NCBI GenBank assembly: GCA_003278535.1
Contig: QCEG01000001.1
Coordinates: forward strand, 124,001-188,000
Length of the DNA: 64,000 nt
Origin: Prochlorococcus sp. AG-355-N18
GTDB taxonomy: Bacteria; Cyanobacteriota; Cyanobacteriia; PCC-6307; Cyanobiaceae
Reading direction: 5' to 3'
Shown: one piece after another, positions 31,226 to 41,425 of the stretch
Layout of the letters: every line of letters starts with the position of its first letter
Numbering within the stretch: the stretch's first letter is position 1
The notes under the pieces: generated by a model
The model's database searches: none
What the model saw: the letters and a program-made list of their open reading frames with translations, nothing else
Told to the model about the DNA's origin: nothing
Program-made: the position numbers and the translations under genes

Positions 31226-32161
31226 ATGCAAGATTTTGCTAAAAAGAAAATTAATATAAAATCTCCTGCCAAAATAAATTTGCACCTTGAAGTTATTGGT
31301 AAAAGAGAGGATGGATTTCATGAGTTGGCAATGATTATGCAAAATATCGATCTTGCTGATTATTTAGAATTTGAAATTAATAATAAAGGTTTAATTAAAC
31401 TTGAGTCTGATTGTAATGAATTAAGCCTATCTGATGATAACTTAATTGTTAAATCGGCAAACCTATTAAGGAAAAAATCAAATATAGATTACGGTGCGAA
31501 TATATTTTTAAGAAAAAATATCCCAATTGGCGCAGGATTAGCTGGTGGATCCAGTAATGCAGCAGCAACATTAATTGGTCTTAATAATTTATGGGATTTG
31601 AAATTAGATCAAGAAACTTTATGTTCATTAGCATCAACTTTAGGATCTGATATTCCCTTTTTTATAAATGGTGGTATTCAATTATGTTTTGGAAGAGGCG
31701 AAATTTTGGAGAAATTAGATTCAACCCTTGAATATGGAGCAATTCTTTTAAAAAATCCAAATGTATCAGTATCAACCGCTGAAACTTATAAAAAATATAG
31801 TAATAGATTTTGTGATCAATATATTACTGATAGAGAAATGATTGGAAACATAAGAAAAAATTTAAGAGATAATGGTTTAAATAACTTAAATTTTGATAAT
31901 CCACATTTATCTATTAAAAATGATTTGCAGTTAGTTGTTGAAAATGAAAATGATTCTGTAAAGCAGGCATTATATTTACTTTCTAAATTAGAAAATTGTC
32001 TCACATTTTCAATGAGTGGATCAGGCCCTACATGCTTTGCACTCTTTAAAGATATAGAGACTGCTAAAAAAGAATTAACTGCAAATTCTAAATTATTTAA
32101 AGATAAAGGCTATGATTCATGGGTTTGCACTTTCCTTGAAAAGGGAATAACATTCATTTAA
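31226..32161 (+). CDS. ispE: 4-diphosphocytidyl-2-C-methyl-D-erythritol kinase (ATG at 31226 preferred over ORF track 31163)
   Basis: SPAKINLHLEVIGKREDGFHEL, IPIGAGLAGGSSNAAATL. Confidence 0.96.
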   Translation: MQDFAKKKINIKSPAKINLHLEVIGKREDGFHELAMIMQNIDLADYLEFEINNKGLIKLESDCNELSLSDDNLIVKSANLLRKKSNIDYGANIFLRKNIPIGAGLAGGSSNAAATLIGLNNLWDLKLDQETLCSLASTLGSDIPFFINGGIQLCFGRGEILEKLDSTLEYGAILLKNPNVSVSTAETYKKYSNRFCDQYITDREMIGNIRKNLRDNGLNNLNFDNPHLSIKNDLQLVVENENDSVKQALYLLSKLENCLTFSMSGSGPTCFALFKDIETAKKELTANSKLFKDKGYDSWVCTFLEKGITFI

Positions 32162-32185
32162 ATTTTTTTTATGTAAAAATCTATA

Positions 32186-32488
32186 GTGATTGATAATAGT
32201 AATGAGAATATTGAAAAAAATATTCCCGAAAAAGGACCTTTAAATTTTATTGTTGGATCATTAACAAGTTTTTTATTATTTATATTTTTTTATTTTTTAA
32301 GTAATAAAATTGCAATTTATTTTTCAGTACATAAACCATCTAATTCTTCTGAAATAGTCCAAAATATTTCATCTAGTATTAATACTTTAATAATTGGATT
32401 ATTTTTTTTGCTAACTTTTTCTTTTGCTTTTATAGGTATAGGTCTTTTTATTGTATTTATTCGAAGTTTTATTGTGAAGAAAAGTTGA
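32186..32488 (+). CDS. DUF3082-like two-TM membrane protein; GTG start
   Basis: GPLNFIVGSLTSFLLFIFFYFLSNKIAIYF plus second TM. Confidence 0.65.
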   Translation: MIDNSNENIEKNIPEKGPLNFIVGSLTSFLLFIFFYFLSNKIAIYFSVHKPSNSSEIVQNISSSINTLIIGLFFLLTFSFAFIGIGLFIVFIRSFIVKKS

Positions 32489-32522
32489 ATTGCCAATATT
32501 ATTAAGAAAACACTTTCTTTGA

Positions 32523-32618
32523 ATGTCTTTACATGACTTAGGCCTTTTAGTCCTTTTGCTTTCGCCAGGAATGATTTTATCAATATTACTACTCATAACC
32601 TTCGCTGAAGGAGGTTGA
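32523..32618 (+). CDS. very small single-TM protein, 31 aa (not in the supplied ORF track)
   Basis: MSLHDLGLLVLLLSPGMILSILLLITFAEGG*; fits the gap between the DUF3082 gene and pdhB. Confidence 0.5.
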   Translation: MSLHDLGLLVLLLSPGMILSILLLITFAEGG

Positions 32619-32667
32619 ATTATTCAAAGTGGTAGGATTATAAATGTGATTAATTAGGTAATTAATT

Positions 32668-33651
32668 GTGGCTGGAACATTATTATTTAATGCTTTGAAA
32701 GAGGCAATTGATGAAGAAATGGCAAATGATGTAAATGTTTGCGTAATGGGAGAAGATGTTGGTCAATATGGAGGATCTTATAAGGTAACTAAGGATTTAT
32801 ATGAAAAATATGGAGAGTTAAGAGTTTTAGATACTCCAATTGCAGAGAATAGTTTTACGGGTATGGCTGTGGGTGCAGCAATGACTGGCTTAAGACCAAT
32901 AGTGGAAGGAATGAATATGGGTTTTTTGCTTTTAGCATTTAATCAGATATCAAACAATATGGGTATGCTTAGATATACAAGTGGCGGAAATTATAAAATA
33001 CCAGCAGTAGTTCGAGGACCTGGTGGAGTTGGTCGTCAACTTGGTGCTGAGCATAGTCAAAGACTTGAAGCATATTTTCATGCAGTTCCTGGCATAAAGA
33101 TTGTTGCATGTAGTACGCCCACAAATGCTAAAGGTTTAATGAAAGCAGCTATAAGAGATGATAATCCGGTTCTATTTTTCGAACATGTTCTTCTATACAA
33201 TTTGTCTGAAGAATTACCTGAGGGTGATTATACTTGCGCTTTAGATCAGGCTGACGTTGTAAAAGAAGGGCGTGATATTACTTTATTGACTTATTCAAGA
33301 ATGAGACATCACTGCCTTAAAGCTGTTGAAGAATTAGAAAAAAAAGGAATAGATGTTGAGTTAATAGATTTAATAAGTTTAAAACCATTTGATATGGAAA
33401 CCATCTCAAAATCAATAAGAAAAACAAATAAAGTAATTATTGTTGAAGAATGTATGAAGACTGGAGGTATTGGTGCAGAATTAATTGCCTTGATAACAGA
33501 AGAGTGTTTTGATGATCTTGATGCCCGACCAATTAGATTATCTAGTCAGGATATTCCAACTCCCTATAATGGAAATCTTGAGAATTTGACAATAATCCAA
33601 CCACATCAAATAGTTGAAAAAGTTGAACATTTAATTAGTGGGAGTATATAG
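32668..33651 (+). CDS. pdhB: pyruvate dehydrogenase E1 component subunit beta
   Basis: [40 protein letters not shown]. Confidence 0.96.
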   Translation: MAGTLLFNALKEAIDEEMANDVNVCVMGEDVGQYGGSYKVTKDLYEKYGELRVLDTPIAENSFTGMAVGAAMTGLRPIVEGMNMGFLLLAFNQISNNMGMLRYTSGGNYKIPAVVRGPGGVGRQLGAEHSQRLEAYFHAVPGIKIVACSTPTNAKGLMKAAIRDDNPVLFFEHVLLYNLSEELPEGDYTCALDQADVVKEGRDITLLTYSRMRHHCLKAVEELEKKGIDVELIDLISLKPFDMETISKSIRKTNKVIIVEECMKTGGIGAELIALITEECFDDLDARPIRLSSQDIPTPYNGNLENLTIIQPHQIVEKVEHLISGSI

Positions 33652-33654
33652 AAA

Positions 33655-35124
33655 ATGAAAAGAAGGCAAGGTTGGCTTTTTTTTATTATATTTCTACTTA
33701 CTTTATCTGTTTATCTATTAATAAATTATCCCTTACAGTTGGGATTGGATTTACAAGGGGGTTCTCAACTTACACTACAAATTATTAAAGAGGAAGGTAA
33801 GGTAACAAGGGATGAACTTGAAGCAGTTAATTCGGTTATAGATAAGCGCGTTAACAATTTAGGAGTTTCTGAGTCTAATTTACAAACCCTCGGTGGAGAT
33901 CAATTGATTTTAGAATTACCAGGCGAACAAAATCCATTAGTTGCATCAAGGGTATTAGGTAAGACTGCTTTATTAGAATTTAGAACCCAAAAAGAGGGAA
34001 CATCTACAGATTTAAAAAACCTGCAACTACAAAGATTAAGTATTAAAGAATTAATTGAACAATATTCCATTGAAGAAAAAAATCAAAATAATGATAATTA
34101 CTTCAAAGTTATTCAAGATGATCTTATAGATATAGAGCAAGAATTGAATTACTCATCTACTAGTAATGATTTATATGGGAAGTTAATTGAAATCAAAAAA
34201 TATGTTGATAAAGAAATTACAAATTTATTTATTAAAACAGATTTATCTGGTAAGGATCTTATTAACGCAGGAAGGAGACAGGAACAAACAAATAGTAATT
34301 GGGAAGTTTTATTAACTTTTAGTAATTCAGGAGGTGAAAAGTTTGCAGAAATTACAAAGTCAATTGCTGGCACTAATCAACTATTGGCTATTATTCTTGA
34401 TGGCGAATCTATAAGTGAAGCTAGTGTTGGTAACCAGTTTGCTAGTACTGGTATTACAGGTGGATCAGCAACAATAAGCGGTAATTTTAGTGCTGAAAAT
34501 GCTAGAGAATTAGAAGTTCAACTTAAAGGAGGCTCATTGCCATTGCCAATTGAAATAGTAGAAACTAACACTATAGGGGCGCTATTGGGATCCAAAAATA
34601 TTTTAAAAAGTCTTTATGCAGCTATTAGTGGATTAATTTTTGTTGGAATATTTATGATTTTTAATTATAGAATTCTAGGTTTCGTTTCAGTTCTATCTCT
34701 AGTACTTTATGGTTTCTTTAACTTAGCCCTATATTCTTTAATTCCTGTAACTTTGACTTTACCTGGAATATCTGGCCTTATACTTAGCATTGGTATGGCT
34801 GTTGATGCAAATATTCTAATATTTGAGAGAATTAGAGAAGAATTATATGACGGCAATACTCTTTCAAGATCTATTGATAGCGGTTTTCAAAGAGCTAATT
34901 CATCTATAGTTGATGGTCATATTACAACCCTTTTAAGTTGTTTTGTATTGTTTTTATTAGGAACAAATTTTGTTAAAGGTTTCGCGGCAACATTAGGTAT
35001 TGGAGTCCTAATAAGCTTGTTTACCTCATTAAATTGTTCTAAAACTATTTTGCGATTTTTTACAACATATCAATCTTTAAGACAAAAAAATCTCTATTTA
35101 CCCAAGAATAATTTTTCAAATTAA
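33655..35124 (+). CDS. secD: protein translocase subunit SecD
   Basis: GLDLQGGSQLTLQI, GMAVDANILIFERIREEL. Confidence 0.97.
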   Translation: MKRRQGWLFFIIFLLTLSVYLLINYPLQLGLDLQGGSQLTLQIIKEEGKVTRDELEAVNSVIDKRVNNLGVSESNLQTLGGDQLILELPGEQNPLVASRVLGKTALLEFRTQKEGTSTDLKNLQLQRLSIKELIEQYSIEEKNQNNDNYFKVIQDDLIDIEQELNYSSTSNDLYGKLIEIKKYVDKEITNLFIKTDLSGKDLINAGRRQEQTNSNWEVLLTFSNSGGEKFAEITKSIAGTNQLLAIILDGESISEASVGNQFASTGITGGSATISGNFSAENARELEVQLKGGSLPLPIEIVETNTIGALLGSKNILKSLYAAISGLIFVGIFMIFNYRILGFVSVLSLVLYGFFNLALYSLIPVTLTLPGISGLILSIGMAVDANILIFERIREELYDGNTLSRSIDSGFQRANSSIVDGHITTLLSCFVLFLLGTNFVKGFAATLGIGVLISLFTSLNCSKTILRFFTTYQSLRQKNLYLPKNNFSN

Positions 35125-35145
35125 ATTTTTTGTTTCTAATTTCCC

Positions 35146-36060
35146 ATGAAATACAATCTTGAACTAATAAAAAATAAAAGAAAGATATTTAGTTTTTCAA
35201 CTTTTCTTATTTTGTTAAGTCTTTTAGGAATTTTATATTCAACTTTTAATACTTCCTATAAGAAACCTATAAATTTAGGGATGGATTTTGTTGGAGGAAA
35301 TGAACTAAGAATAGAAAGAGTTTGTGAAGAAGAATGTTCTAATCTTTCCCCTGATTCAGTTTTAGAAAATTTAAGAGAGATCTCTAGTAATAAAAACTTT
35401 ATAAATAATATAAAGTTACAATTCCAAAATAATAATAAATTAATTTCAATAAGAACACCTTATTTGAGTATCGAAGAATCAAATAATCTTATTACTAATC
35501 TTGATAATATTATTGGACCTCTTAATTATGAGAGTAAAGATTCAAGATTAATAGGTCCAAAGCTTGGGAAAAGATTACTTACCAATTGTGTTACTTCATT
35601 GTTGGTTTCTTTATTTGCAATATCTTTATATATAACTATTAGGTTTGATAAAAAATATGCATTATTTGCATTATTAGCTTTATTCCATGATTTATTAATT
35701 GTTTTCGGTATATTTTCCTGGTTAGGAATTTTATTATCTGTCGAGGTAAATAGTTTATTTGCGGTGTCCTTGTTAACTATTGCTGGTTATTCTGTAAATG
35801 ATACTGTTGTCATTTTTGATAGAATTCGTGAGAATTTAAAATCTAAGGAAGAAGGCTATAACGAAACTATTCAATTATCAGTAAACGAATCATTTAGGAG
35901 AACAACTTTTACCAGTATTACAACCCTTATCCCTTTATTAAGCATAATTTTGTTTGGATCTTACTCTCTGTTTTGGTTTTCTTTGTCCTTATCATTAGGA
36001 ATTATTGTTGGAAGTTATTCAAGTATTTTATTGGCTCCATCCTTGTTGCTTAAAGACTGA
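35146..36060 (+). CDS. secF: protein translocase subunit SecF
   Basis: GMDFVGGNELRIE, AGYSVNDTVVIFDRIRENLK. Confidence 0.97.
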   Translation: MKYNLELIKNKRKIFSFSTFLILLSLLGILYSTFNTSYKKPINLGMDFVGGNELRIERVCEEECSNLSPDSVLENLREISSNKNFINNIKLQFQNNNKLISIRTPYLSIEESNNLITNLDNIIGPLNYESKDSRLIGPKLGKRLLTNCVTSLLVSLFAISLYITIRFDKKYALFALLALFHDLLIVFGIFSWLGILLSVEVNSLFAVSLLTIAGYSVNDTVVIFDRIRENLKSKEEGYNETIQLSVNESFRRTTFTSITTLIPLLSIILFGSYSLFWFSLSLSLGIIVGSYSSILLAPSLLLKD

Positions 36061-36078
36061 GCTTAAGATTCTCATTCC

Positions 36079-36261
36079 ATGAAATTGAATTACTATTTGA
36101 TAATTTTATTTTCTTTAGTTTTAATAGATCTTTCTACTGAGCTAAGAATATTATTTGATCATTTTACTTTTAGTTCTTTATATTTTGCTATGGGTAAACA
36201 TCCCTTGGCTATCTTTATACTTTTTTCATACCCATATTTATATAAAAAATTAATGAAGTAG
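36079..36261 (+). CDS. small hydrophobic hypothetical protein, 60 aa
   Basis: Two hydrophobic stretches; immediately after secF, same strand. Confidence 0.55.
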   Translation: MKLNYYLIILFSLVLIDLSTELRILFDHFTFSSLYFAMGKHPLAIFILFSYPYLYKKLMK

Positions 36262-36264
36262 TTT

Positions 36265-37308
36265 TTAAATATCTTTAAATGATTCTTTGATTAAAACCTG
36301 TATTACTACAGCTAATGGAAGAGATAGTATTAAGCCTAATGGACCAAAAATGAAGGTAAATCCAAATTGTGATATTAATGTCAAACCAGGAAGTAGGTTT
36401 GCTTTTTTTTTCATTATAGATGGCATTATGATGTAGCTTTCAATATTTTGAATGATTACATATGATCCTAAAACTGCCAGTGGTTTCCAAAAATTATCTA
36501 GTAGTGCAATTGAGATTGGAAATATACCACTAATAACTGGACCTATATTCGGAATTATATTAAGAACCATTGCTATTAAAGCATTTGAGACAACGTATTT
36601 GACATCTAATATAGATAAAACTATTAATGATAATAAACCTACTGATAATGAGCTTATGACCATAGAAAAGGTCCAATTTGCTAATGCAATATTGCATTTT
36701 TCCAGAATATTTCTAAATTTATTACGGTAATTTTTTGGTATTAATAGAAGTACATTTTCTTTATATTGTTTTGGTTCAATAGAAATCATCAAACTCACTG
36801 CTAATACGAATATTAATCTCAAAAGACCTGAACCTAGATTCCCCGCAATATTAATTAAATTCTTAAAGCTTTCTTGAATAGCTTTTGCAATAGTTGAGAC
36901 ATCTGGAATGGTAACTACATTATTTATTAAACTGAATATGTCTATAACATTTTCTGATTGTTCGCCATAAAATAAGCTATTAAATTTGTTCAGATTTGTA
37001 TTGATCAATATATTTATTTTTGATAAACCATTTGGAATGTCAACTAGTATTTCATTGAATTCTTTTATAAACGGAGGTAATACAAGAATAAAAATAGTAA
37101 ATATTATTACTGATATGACGGCTAAGACAAGAAACAAAGAAATCGATCGAGGAATTTTCAAACCTTTTTGGATTTGATTAGATAAATTACATACAATATT
37201 TGAAATTACTAAAGAACAAATTATTAATAGGAGAAAATCTCTTAAAGTCCATACTATTAATAAAGTGATTAATATTACTACTAACTTGAAATATGATGAA
37301 CTATTCAA
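36265..37308 (-). CDS. AI-2E transporter family (TerC/PerM-like) permease
   Basis: NIIPNIGPVISGIFPISIALL, multiple TM. Confidence 0.85.
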   Translation of the reverse strand: MNSSSYFKLVVILITLLIVWTLRDFLLLIICSLVISNIVCNLSNQIQKGLKIPRSISLFLVLAVISVIIFTIFILVLPPFIKEFNEILVDIPNGLSKINILINTNLNKFNSLFYGEQSENVIDIFSLINNVVTIPDVSTIAKAIQESFKNLINIAGNLGSGLLRLIFVLAVSLMISIEPKQYKENVLLLIPKNYRNKFRNILEKCNIALANWTFSMVISSLSVGLLSLIVLSILDVKYVVSNALIAMVLNIIPNIGPVISGIFPISIALLDNFWKPLAVLGSYVIIQNIESYIIMPSIMKKKANLLPGLTLISQFGFTFIFGPLGLILSLPLAVVIQVLIKESFKDI

Positions 37309-37321
37309 TTTTCATAATACT

Positions 37322-37675
37322 CTACTTCTTTTCAGAATATCCTAACCCATTTGATTTGGCATAACTATTTGCAAATCTCATAAATCTGTCAAAGTCTGGT
37401 GTGTTCTTCCAAATATAAACCGCTTCTAAAAATATTGGTTCTCCATCAACAAACTTTACTTTAACTTCTCTAGTTAATATTTCACCTTCGGAATCTATCA
37501 TCCGCATACCTGTGATTTCACCGTCTGTAATTGAAGATAATGCCTGAGGTTTTTCAAACAAAAATAATGCTTGACCGGTGGTACCATCTTTACTCCTAGT
37601 CAGTCTTATTTCAGGCACTACTGGTTCATCTGTTCCTTCATAAAATTGTATTTTTGCGGTTTTATTTGCTGTCAT
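37322..37675 (-). CDS. psb28: photosystem II reaction center protein Psb28
   Basis: [38 protein letters not shown]. Confidence 0.96.
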   Translation of the reverse strand: MTANKTAKIQFYEGTDEPVVPEIRLTRSKDGTTGQALFLFEKPQALSSITDGEITGMRMIDSEGEILTREVKVKFVDGEPIFLEAVYIWKNTPDFDRFMRFANSYAKSNGLGYSEKK

Positions 37676-37735
37676 AATATTCAGTTAATAATTTTTTATC
37701 TTAGGAAATATTTTTCATATTCGCTTGTAATTATT

Positions 37736-38776
37736 TTATAAAACATTATTTATTAACTCTATAATCCTTTCATCATATTTTTTGTCGGTTAAATCTAATA
37801 CCTTTATATTTGTTTTGCCAATTTTTTCAAAGTCATAACATTTATCGTAATAATCTAGAACTGATCTACAAACTAAGTCCCATTTCTCATTATTAATTGA
37901 TTCCAAAGCTATTTTTGTTCTTTGCGGTCCTAATCTTTTTTTTATCCTTAATACTGATTCTTTGAGTTCTTCTTTCTTAAATACACTATAAGTTTCTATC
38001 AACTCATCTAACCTGTTAGATTCGCTTCTTAAAATTTCAATTCTCCTAGAATGTTTCATCTGATTGAAGAATTCATGAGGAATTTTACATTTACCTATAT
38101 TTGCACTTTCAGCTTCTACAAAAATATTATTAGAACATTTAAAAGAATCTAATTTCTCTGCAATTTTATTTTCAAATTGTTCATTTGAAGGTTGTTCTTT
38201 CATCCCTAAACCTCCAAATGTACTTCCTCTATGACAAGCAAAGCCCTCAAGATCAATAGTTTGATATTGATATTTGTCTAGTAATGATAATAACCTTGTC
38301 TTTCCTGTTCCTGTTTTCCCACTAATAACTACTATATTCAACTTTTTTGAGAAACTATCTAATACCCATCTTCTATATATTTTGTATCCTCCCTTAAGTG
38401 TTATTGGATTTAATTTATATTTTTCTAGTAGCCAAGCAATACTTTGTGAACGCATTCCTCCTCTAGAACAATATATTCTGATAAAGAATTTATTATTTTT
38501 ATTAGGAATAGTTTTATAAGACTCAATACTAATGAATAAATTATCAAGAAGTAATTCCATTTTTTTTTCAAAAAATTTTAATCCCTCTATGACTGCTTTT
38601 TTTCTTCCTTCTTTTTTATAAATCGTGCCAATTATAGTTCTCTCATCATTATCAAATAGTGGAATGTTAATAGAATTAGGCAGGTGTCCTTTATAATATT
38701 CACTCGGGCTTCTAACATCTATAAGTGGCCCTTTAAAACTTCTAAATTTCTCTAGTTCTTTTCTTTTGAAATACAT
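37736..38776 (-). CDS. mnmH: tRNA 2-selenouridine synthase (rhodanese plus P-loop)
   Basis: LIDVRSPSEYYKGHLPNSINIPLFDNDERTIIGTIYK, YCSRGGMRSQSIAWLL, VISGKTGTGKT, HRGSTFGG. Confidence 0.93.
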   Translation of the reverse strand: MYFKRKELEKFRSFKGPLIDVRSPSEYYKGHLPNSINIPLFDNDERTIIGTIYKKEGRKKAVIEGLKFFEKKMELLLDNLFISIESYKTIPNKNNKFFIRIYCSRGGMRSQSIAWLLEKYKLNPITLKGGYKIYRRWVLDSFSKKLNIVVISGKTGTGKTRLLSLLDKYQYQTIDLEGFACHRGSTFGGLGMKEQPSNEQFENKIAEKLDSFKCSNNIFVEAESANIGKCKIPHEFFNQMKHSRRIEILRSESNRLDELIETYSVFKKEELKESVLRIKKRLGPQRTKIALESINNEKWDLVCRSVLDYYDKCYDFEKIGKTNIKVLDLTDKKYDERIIELINNVL

Positions 38777-38812
38777 GGATAGTTTTTTAATTTTTTAGAT
38801 TGATTTTTTAAA

Positions 38813-39532
38813 ATGAATAACAAAGAAAAAGATAACTATAATAATGCTACATTAGATCTGATAAAAAAATTTGTAGATTCCAATCAACGAAAAAGAATAA
38901 ATTCATTAACCCAAATAGAATCTGAAGTCGAAAATATTTTTAATATTGCCCCTTCACTTTTTGATATCTTTGATAAAGATGGAGATGATTGGGCTGCTGG
39001 TTGGATATTGCAAGTTTTAAAAAAATTTAAACCCGAATTCTTTGAAAACTCTAAATACAATAATTGGTTTAATACATATTCAGATATTGATATTAATTAT
39101 GAAGATTTGCAATTGATGTTGGTTGAGCAAAACTTTGAAGAGGCAGATAGATTAACAAGTTCATACTTACGGAAATTAGCTGGAAAATTAGCTGAAAAAC
39201 GTGGCTATGTTTTCTATAGTGAAGTTAAGAATATGTCAGGTAAAGATTTACAAACAATAGATAGATTATGGAATATTTATTCTACTGGTAGATTTGGATT
39301 CTCAATTCAAGCTAAGATATTAAAATCAGTAGGGAAAAAATATGAATTATTGTGGCCGAAAATAGGTTGGAAAAAAGAGGGATTATGGACTAGATATCCC
39401 GGATCATTTCGTTGGTCTTTGGAGGCCCCTGATGGACATATGCCTTTAATAAATCAATTAAGAGGAGTAAGACTTATGGACTCTATCCTAAGGCATCCTG
39501 CTATTGCAGAGAGACATAATAATATTCTTTAA
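38813..39532 (+). CDS. GUN4-domain tetrapyrrole-binding protein
   Basis: LQTIDRLWNIYSTGRFGFSIQAKILKSVGKKYELLWPKIGWK, C-terminal GUN4 core. Confidence 0.88.
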   Translation: MNNKEKDNYNNATLDLIKKFVDSNQRKRINSLTQIESEVENIFNIAPSLFDIFDKDGDDWAAGWILQVLKKFKPEFFENSKYNNWFNTYSDIDINYEDLQLMLVEQNFEEADRLTSSYLRKLAGKLAEKRGYVFYSEVKNMSGKDLQTIDRLWNIYSTGRFGFSIQAKILKSVGKKYELLWPKIGWKKEGLWTRYPGSFRWSLEAPDGHMPLINQLRGVRLMDSILRHPAIAERHNNIL

Positions 39533-39580
39533 ATTGAGGTATTTAGTAAGTTAAAATTAAGAGAGTATCAAAATATTAAT

Positions 39581-40015
39581 ATGTCCTTACTTCGGGGCAA
39601 AAATATTTTTAAAAAATTTTTTAAAAGACCAAAGATTAACTGGTCAAACTACGAATTTGAATCATCATTACAGTTAAATGAATTTGTCGATAAATTATTA
39701 GAACCTATTGAAAATTCTCAATCAAGCTATCTTATAAAGCTTGGTTTACATGAAGCTTTAGTTAACGCAGTAAAACACGGAAATAAATTAGATCCTAAAA
39801 AAAATATTAGAGTAAGAAGAATAATTACTCCCAATTGGTGTGTTTGGCAAATTCAAGATCAAGGTAATGGTTTAGAAATAAAAAAAAGAGATTACAAATT
39901 ACCAAAAAAAATAAGTAGTGTAAATGGACGTGGTCTATACATTATTAATGAATGTTTTGATGACATTAGATGGAGTAGTAAAGGTAATAGGCTTCAGTTG
40001 GCTTTAAAAAGGTGA
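39581..40015 (+). CDS. RsbW-like anti-sigma regulatory factor (HATPase_c serine kinase)
   Basis: HEALVNAVKHGN N-box, IQDQGNGLEI, NGRGLYIINECFD. Confidence 0.88.
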   Translation: MSLLRGKNIFKKFFKRPKINWSNYEFESSLQLNEFVDKLLEPIENSQSSYLIKLGLHEALVNAVKHGNKLDPKKNIRVRRIITPNWCVWQIQDQGNGLEIKKRDYKLPKKISSVNGRGLYIINECFDDIRWSSKGNRLQLALKR

Positions 40016-40255
40016 TTTTCTAGGGCAAGGTTTATCTACGTTAATTTCTTTTAACCATTTAATACTTTCTTCTATATACTCAATAGTTTCCTTCTCATTA
40101 CAAGAAATAATTAAATGACATAATCCCGCTGAAATTAATTCTGCAGATCGTTTAAATTTATTACCTTTATCTTTATGCCATTTAGAATGATCAATTTTTA
40201 ATTTGTCATTAAGACTTTGAACAAGTTGAATAGTATCTTTATCCCAATAGTTCAT
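40004..40255 (-). CDS. small conserved-type hypothetical protein, 83 aa
   Basis: ORF fills the space between convergent kinase and methyltransferase genes. Confidence 0.55.
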   Translation of the reverse strand: MNYWDKDTIQLVQSLNDKLKIDHSKWHKDKGNKFKRSAELISAGLCHLIISCNEKETIEYIEESIKWLKEINVDKPCPRKSPF

Positions 40256-40267
40256 AGAAGTTTTTAT

Positions 40268-41323
40268 CTACTTTACAGCAGACCATACTTTGGTCATAAA
40301 AAAGGAATTTGATTTTACATCTTTAAACCCTACATCCTCAATTTTAGAATCTATATCCTCTTTTATGTAATCACAATAAAAAGGTTCATGAAAAGATTTA
40401 TAGAAGCTTTCCATTATGGAAGTAAAGTCAGGAGAATCACTTATTTGAATTGAATCAGCTAAAACTAATATCCCTCCAGGTTCAAGAACTCTAAAAAATT
40501 CATTTAGTACTTTAGCTCTTATTGTTCGAGGTAATTCATGAAATAAGTAAACACAAGAAATGCATTGAAAACTATCATTTTTAAAAGGTAATTCTTCAGC
40601 ATTACCTTTTATTAACTGAATTAAATCTCCATCTAAATCTGAAATATATCTACTTGCCTCTTTTAGATATGAATCAGATAAATCAATTCCTGTAATTTTT
40701 TCTTTAGGAAAGGCACTTCTTAATTGTTTTAATGTTCTTCCTGATCCTGTAGCCACATCAAGTATTTTTATAGAACTTTTTTTTCTATTGCTAAAAATTT
40801 CAAGACCTTCTTTTATTGGCTTAATTATTCTTCTCCTCATTGAGTCAGCACTTCCATTGAAGAGTATCTCTACTTGTAGGTCATAAATACTAGCTGAAAA
40901 ATCTGATAAATAACCATCTGTTTGATGATGAAAATTCCTCAAATAATATTGAGGATAATTATCTTTATCAATTGATTTTGGAAGATCATCAAAGTTTTGT
41001 TTTCTGCGTCTATCCCATGTATTAGGCATATCGAGCCAAATTTTAGGATATTGAGTTAGATACCTAAGCCATGGTTCGTCGAATAATAATTTTTTTGGAT
41101 ATATATTTTTTTCTGCATCATTCCAGTCTTCTTCTCTTAATAAATCCATTGAATTTTGGATTTGCATTAATAGATCCTTGTCTATATCAAAATTTTCAAG
41201 CTTTGAATCGGGAAGAATAAAATTCATTAATCTTGAACTGATCTGCTTGTGAGCAAAACCTGCAATGCTTTTACTTTGTTGTAGCGTTTTATATGCAATT
41301 TTTGAAATGGATTCCCTAGACAT
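40268..41323 (-). CDS. SAM-dependent class I methyltransferase
   Basis: IKILDVATGSGRTLKQL, GIDLSDSYLKEA, VLEPGGILVLADSIQ. Confidence 0.88.
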   Translation of the reverse strand: MSRESISKIAYKTLQQSKSIAGFAHKQISSRLMNFILPDSKLENFDIDKDLLMQIQNSMDLLREEDWNDAEKNIYPKKLLFDEPWLRYLTQYPKIWLDMPNTWDRRRKQNFDDLPKSIDKDNYPQYYLRNFHHQTDGYLSDFSASIYDLQVEILFNGSADSMRRRIIKPIKEGLEIFSNRKKSSIKILDVATGSGRTLKQLRSAFPKEKITGIDLSDSYLKEASRYISDLDGDLIQLIKGNAEELPFKNDSFQCISCVYLFHELPRTIRAKVLNEFFRVLEPGGILVLADSIQISDSPDFTSIMESFYKSFHEPFYCDYIKEDIDSKIEDVGFKDVKSNSFFMTKVWSAVK

Positions 41324-41425
41324 TTTTCAATTTATATACCTATATTCCAACAAAAAAAAAATCAATTTGAGAATATTTTGTGATATTTCTCAAATTGATT
41401 AATTTTAGCTAATTAGTTCTTTTAA

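Noticed and set aside
32317-32596. Two minus-strand ORFs (88 and 61 aa) between ispE and pdhB
   Set aside because: Overlap the DUF3082-like gene and the better-supported 31-aa plus-strand ORF
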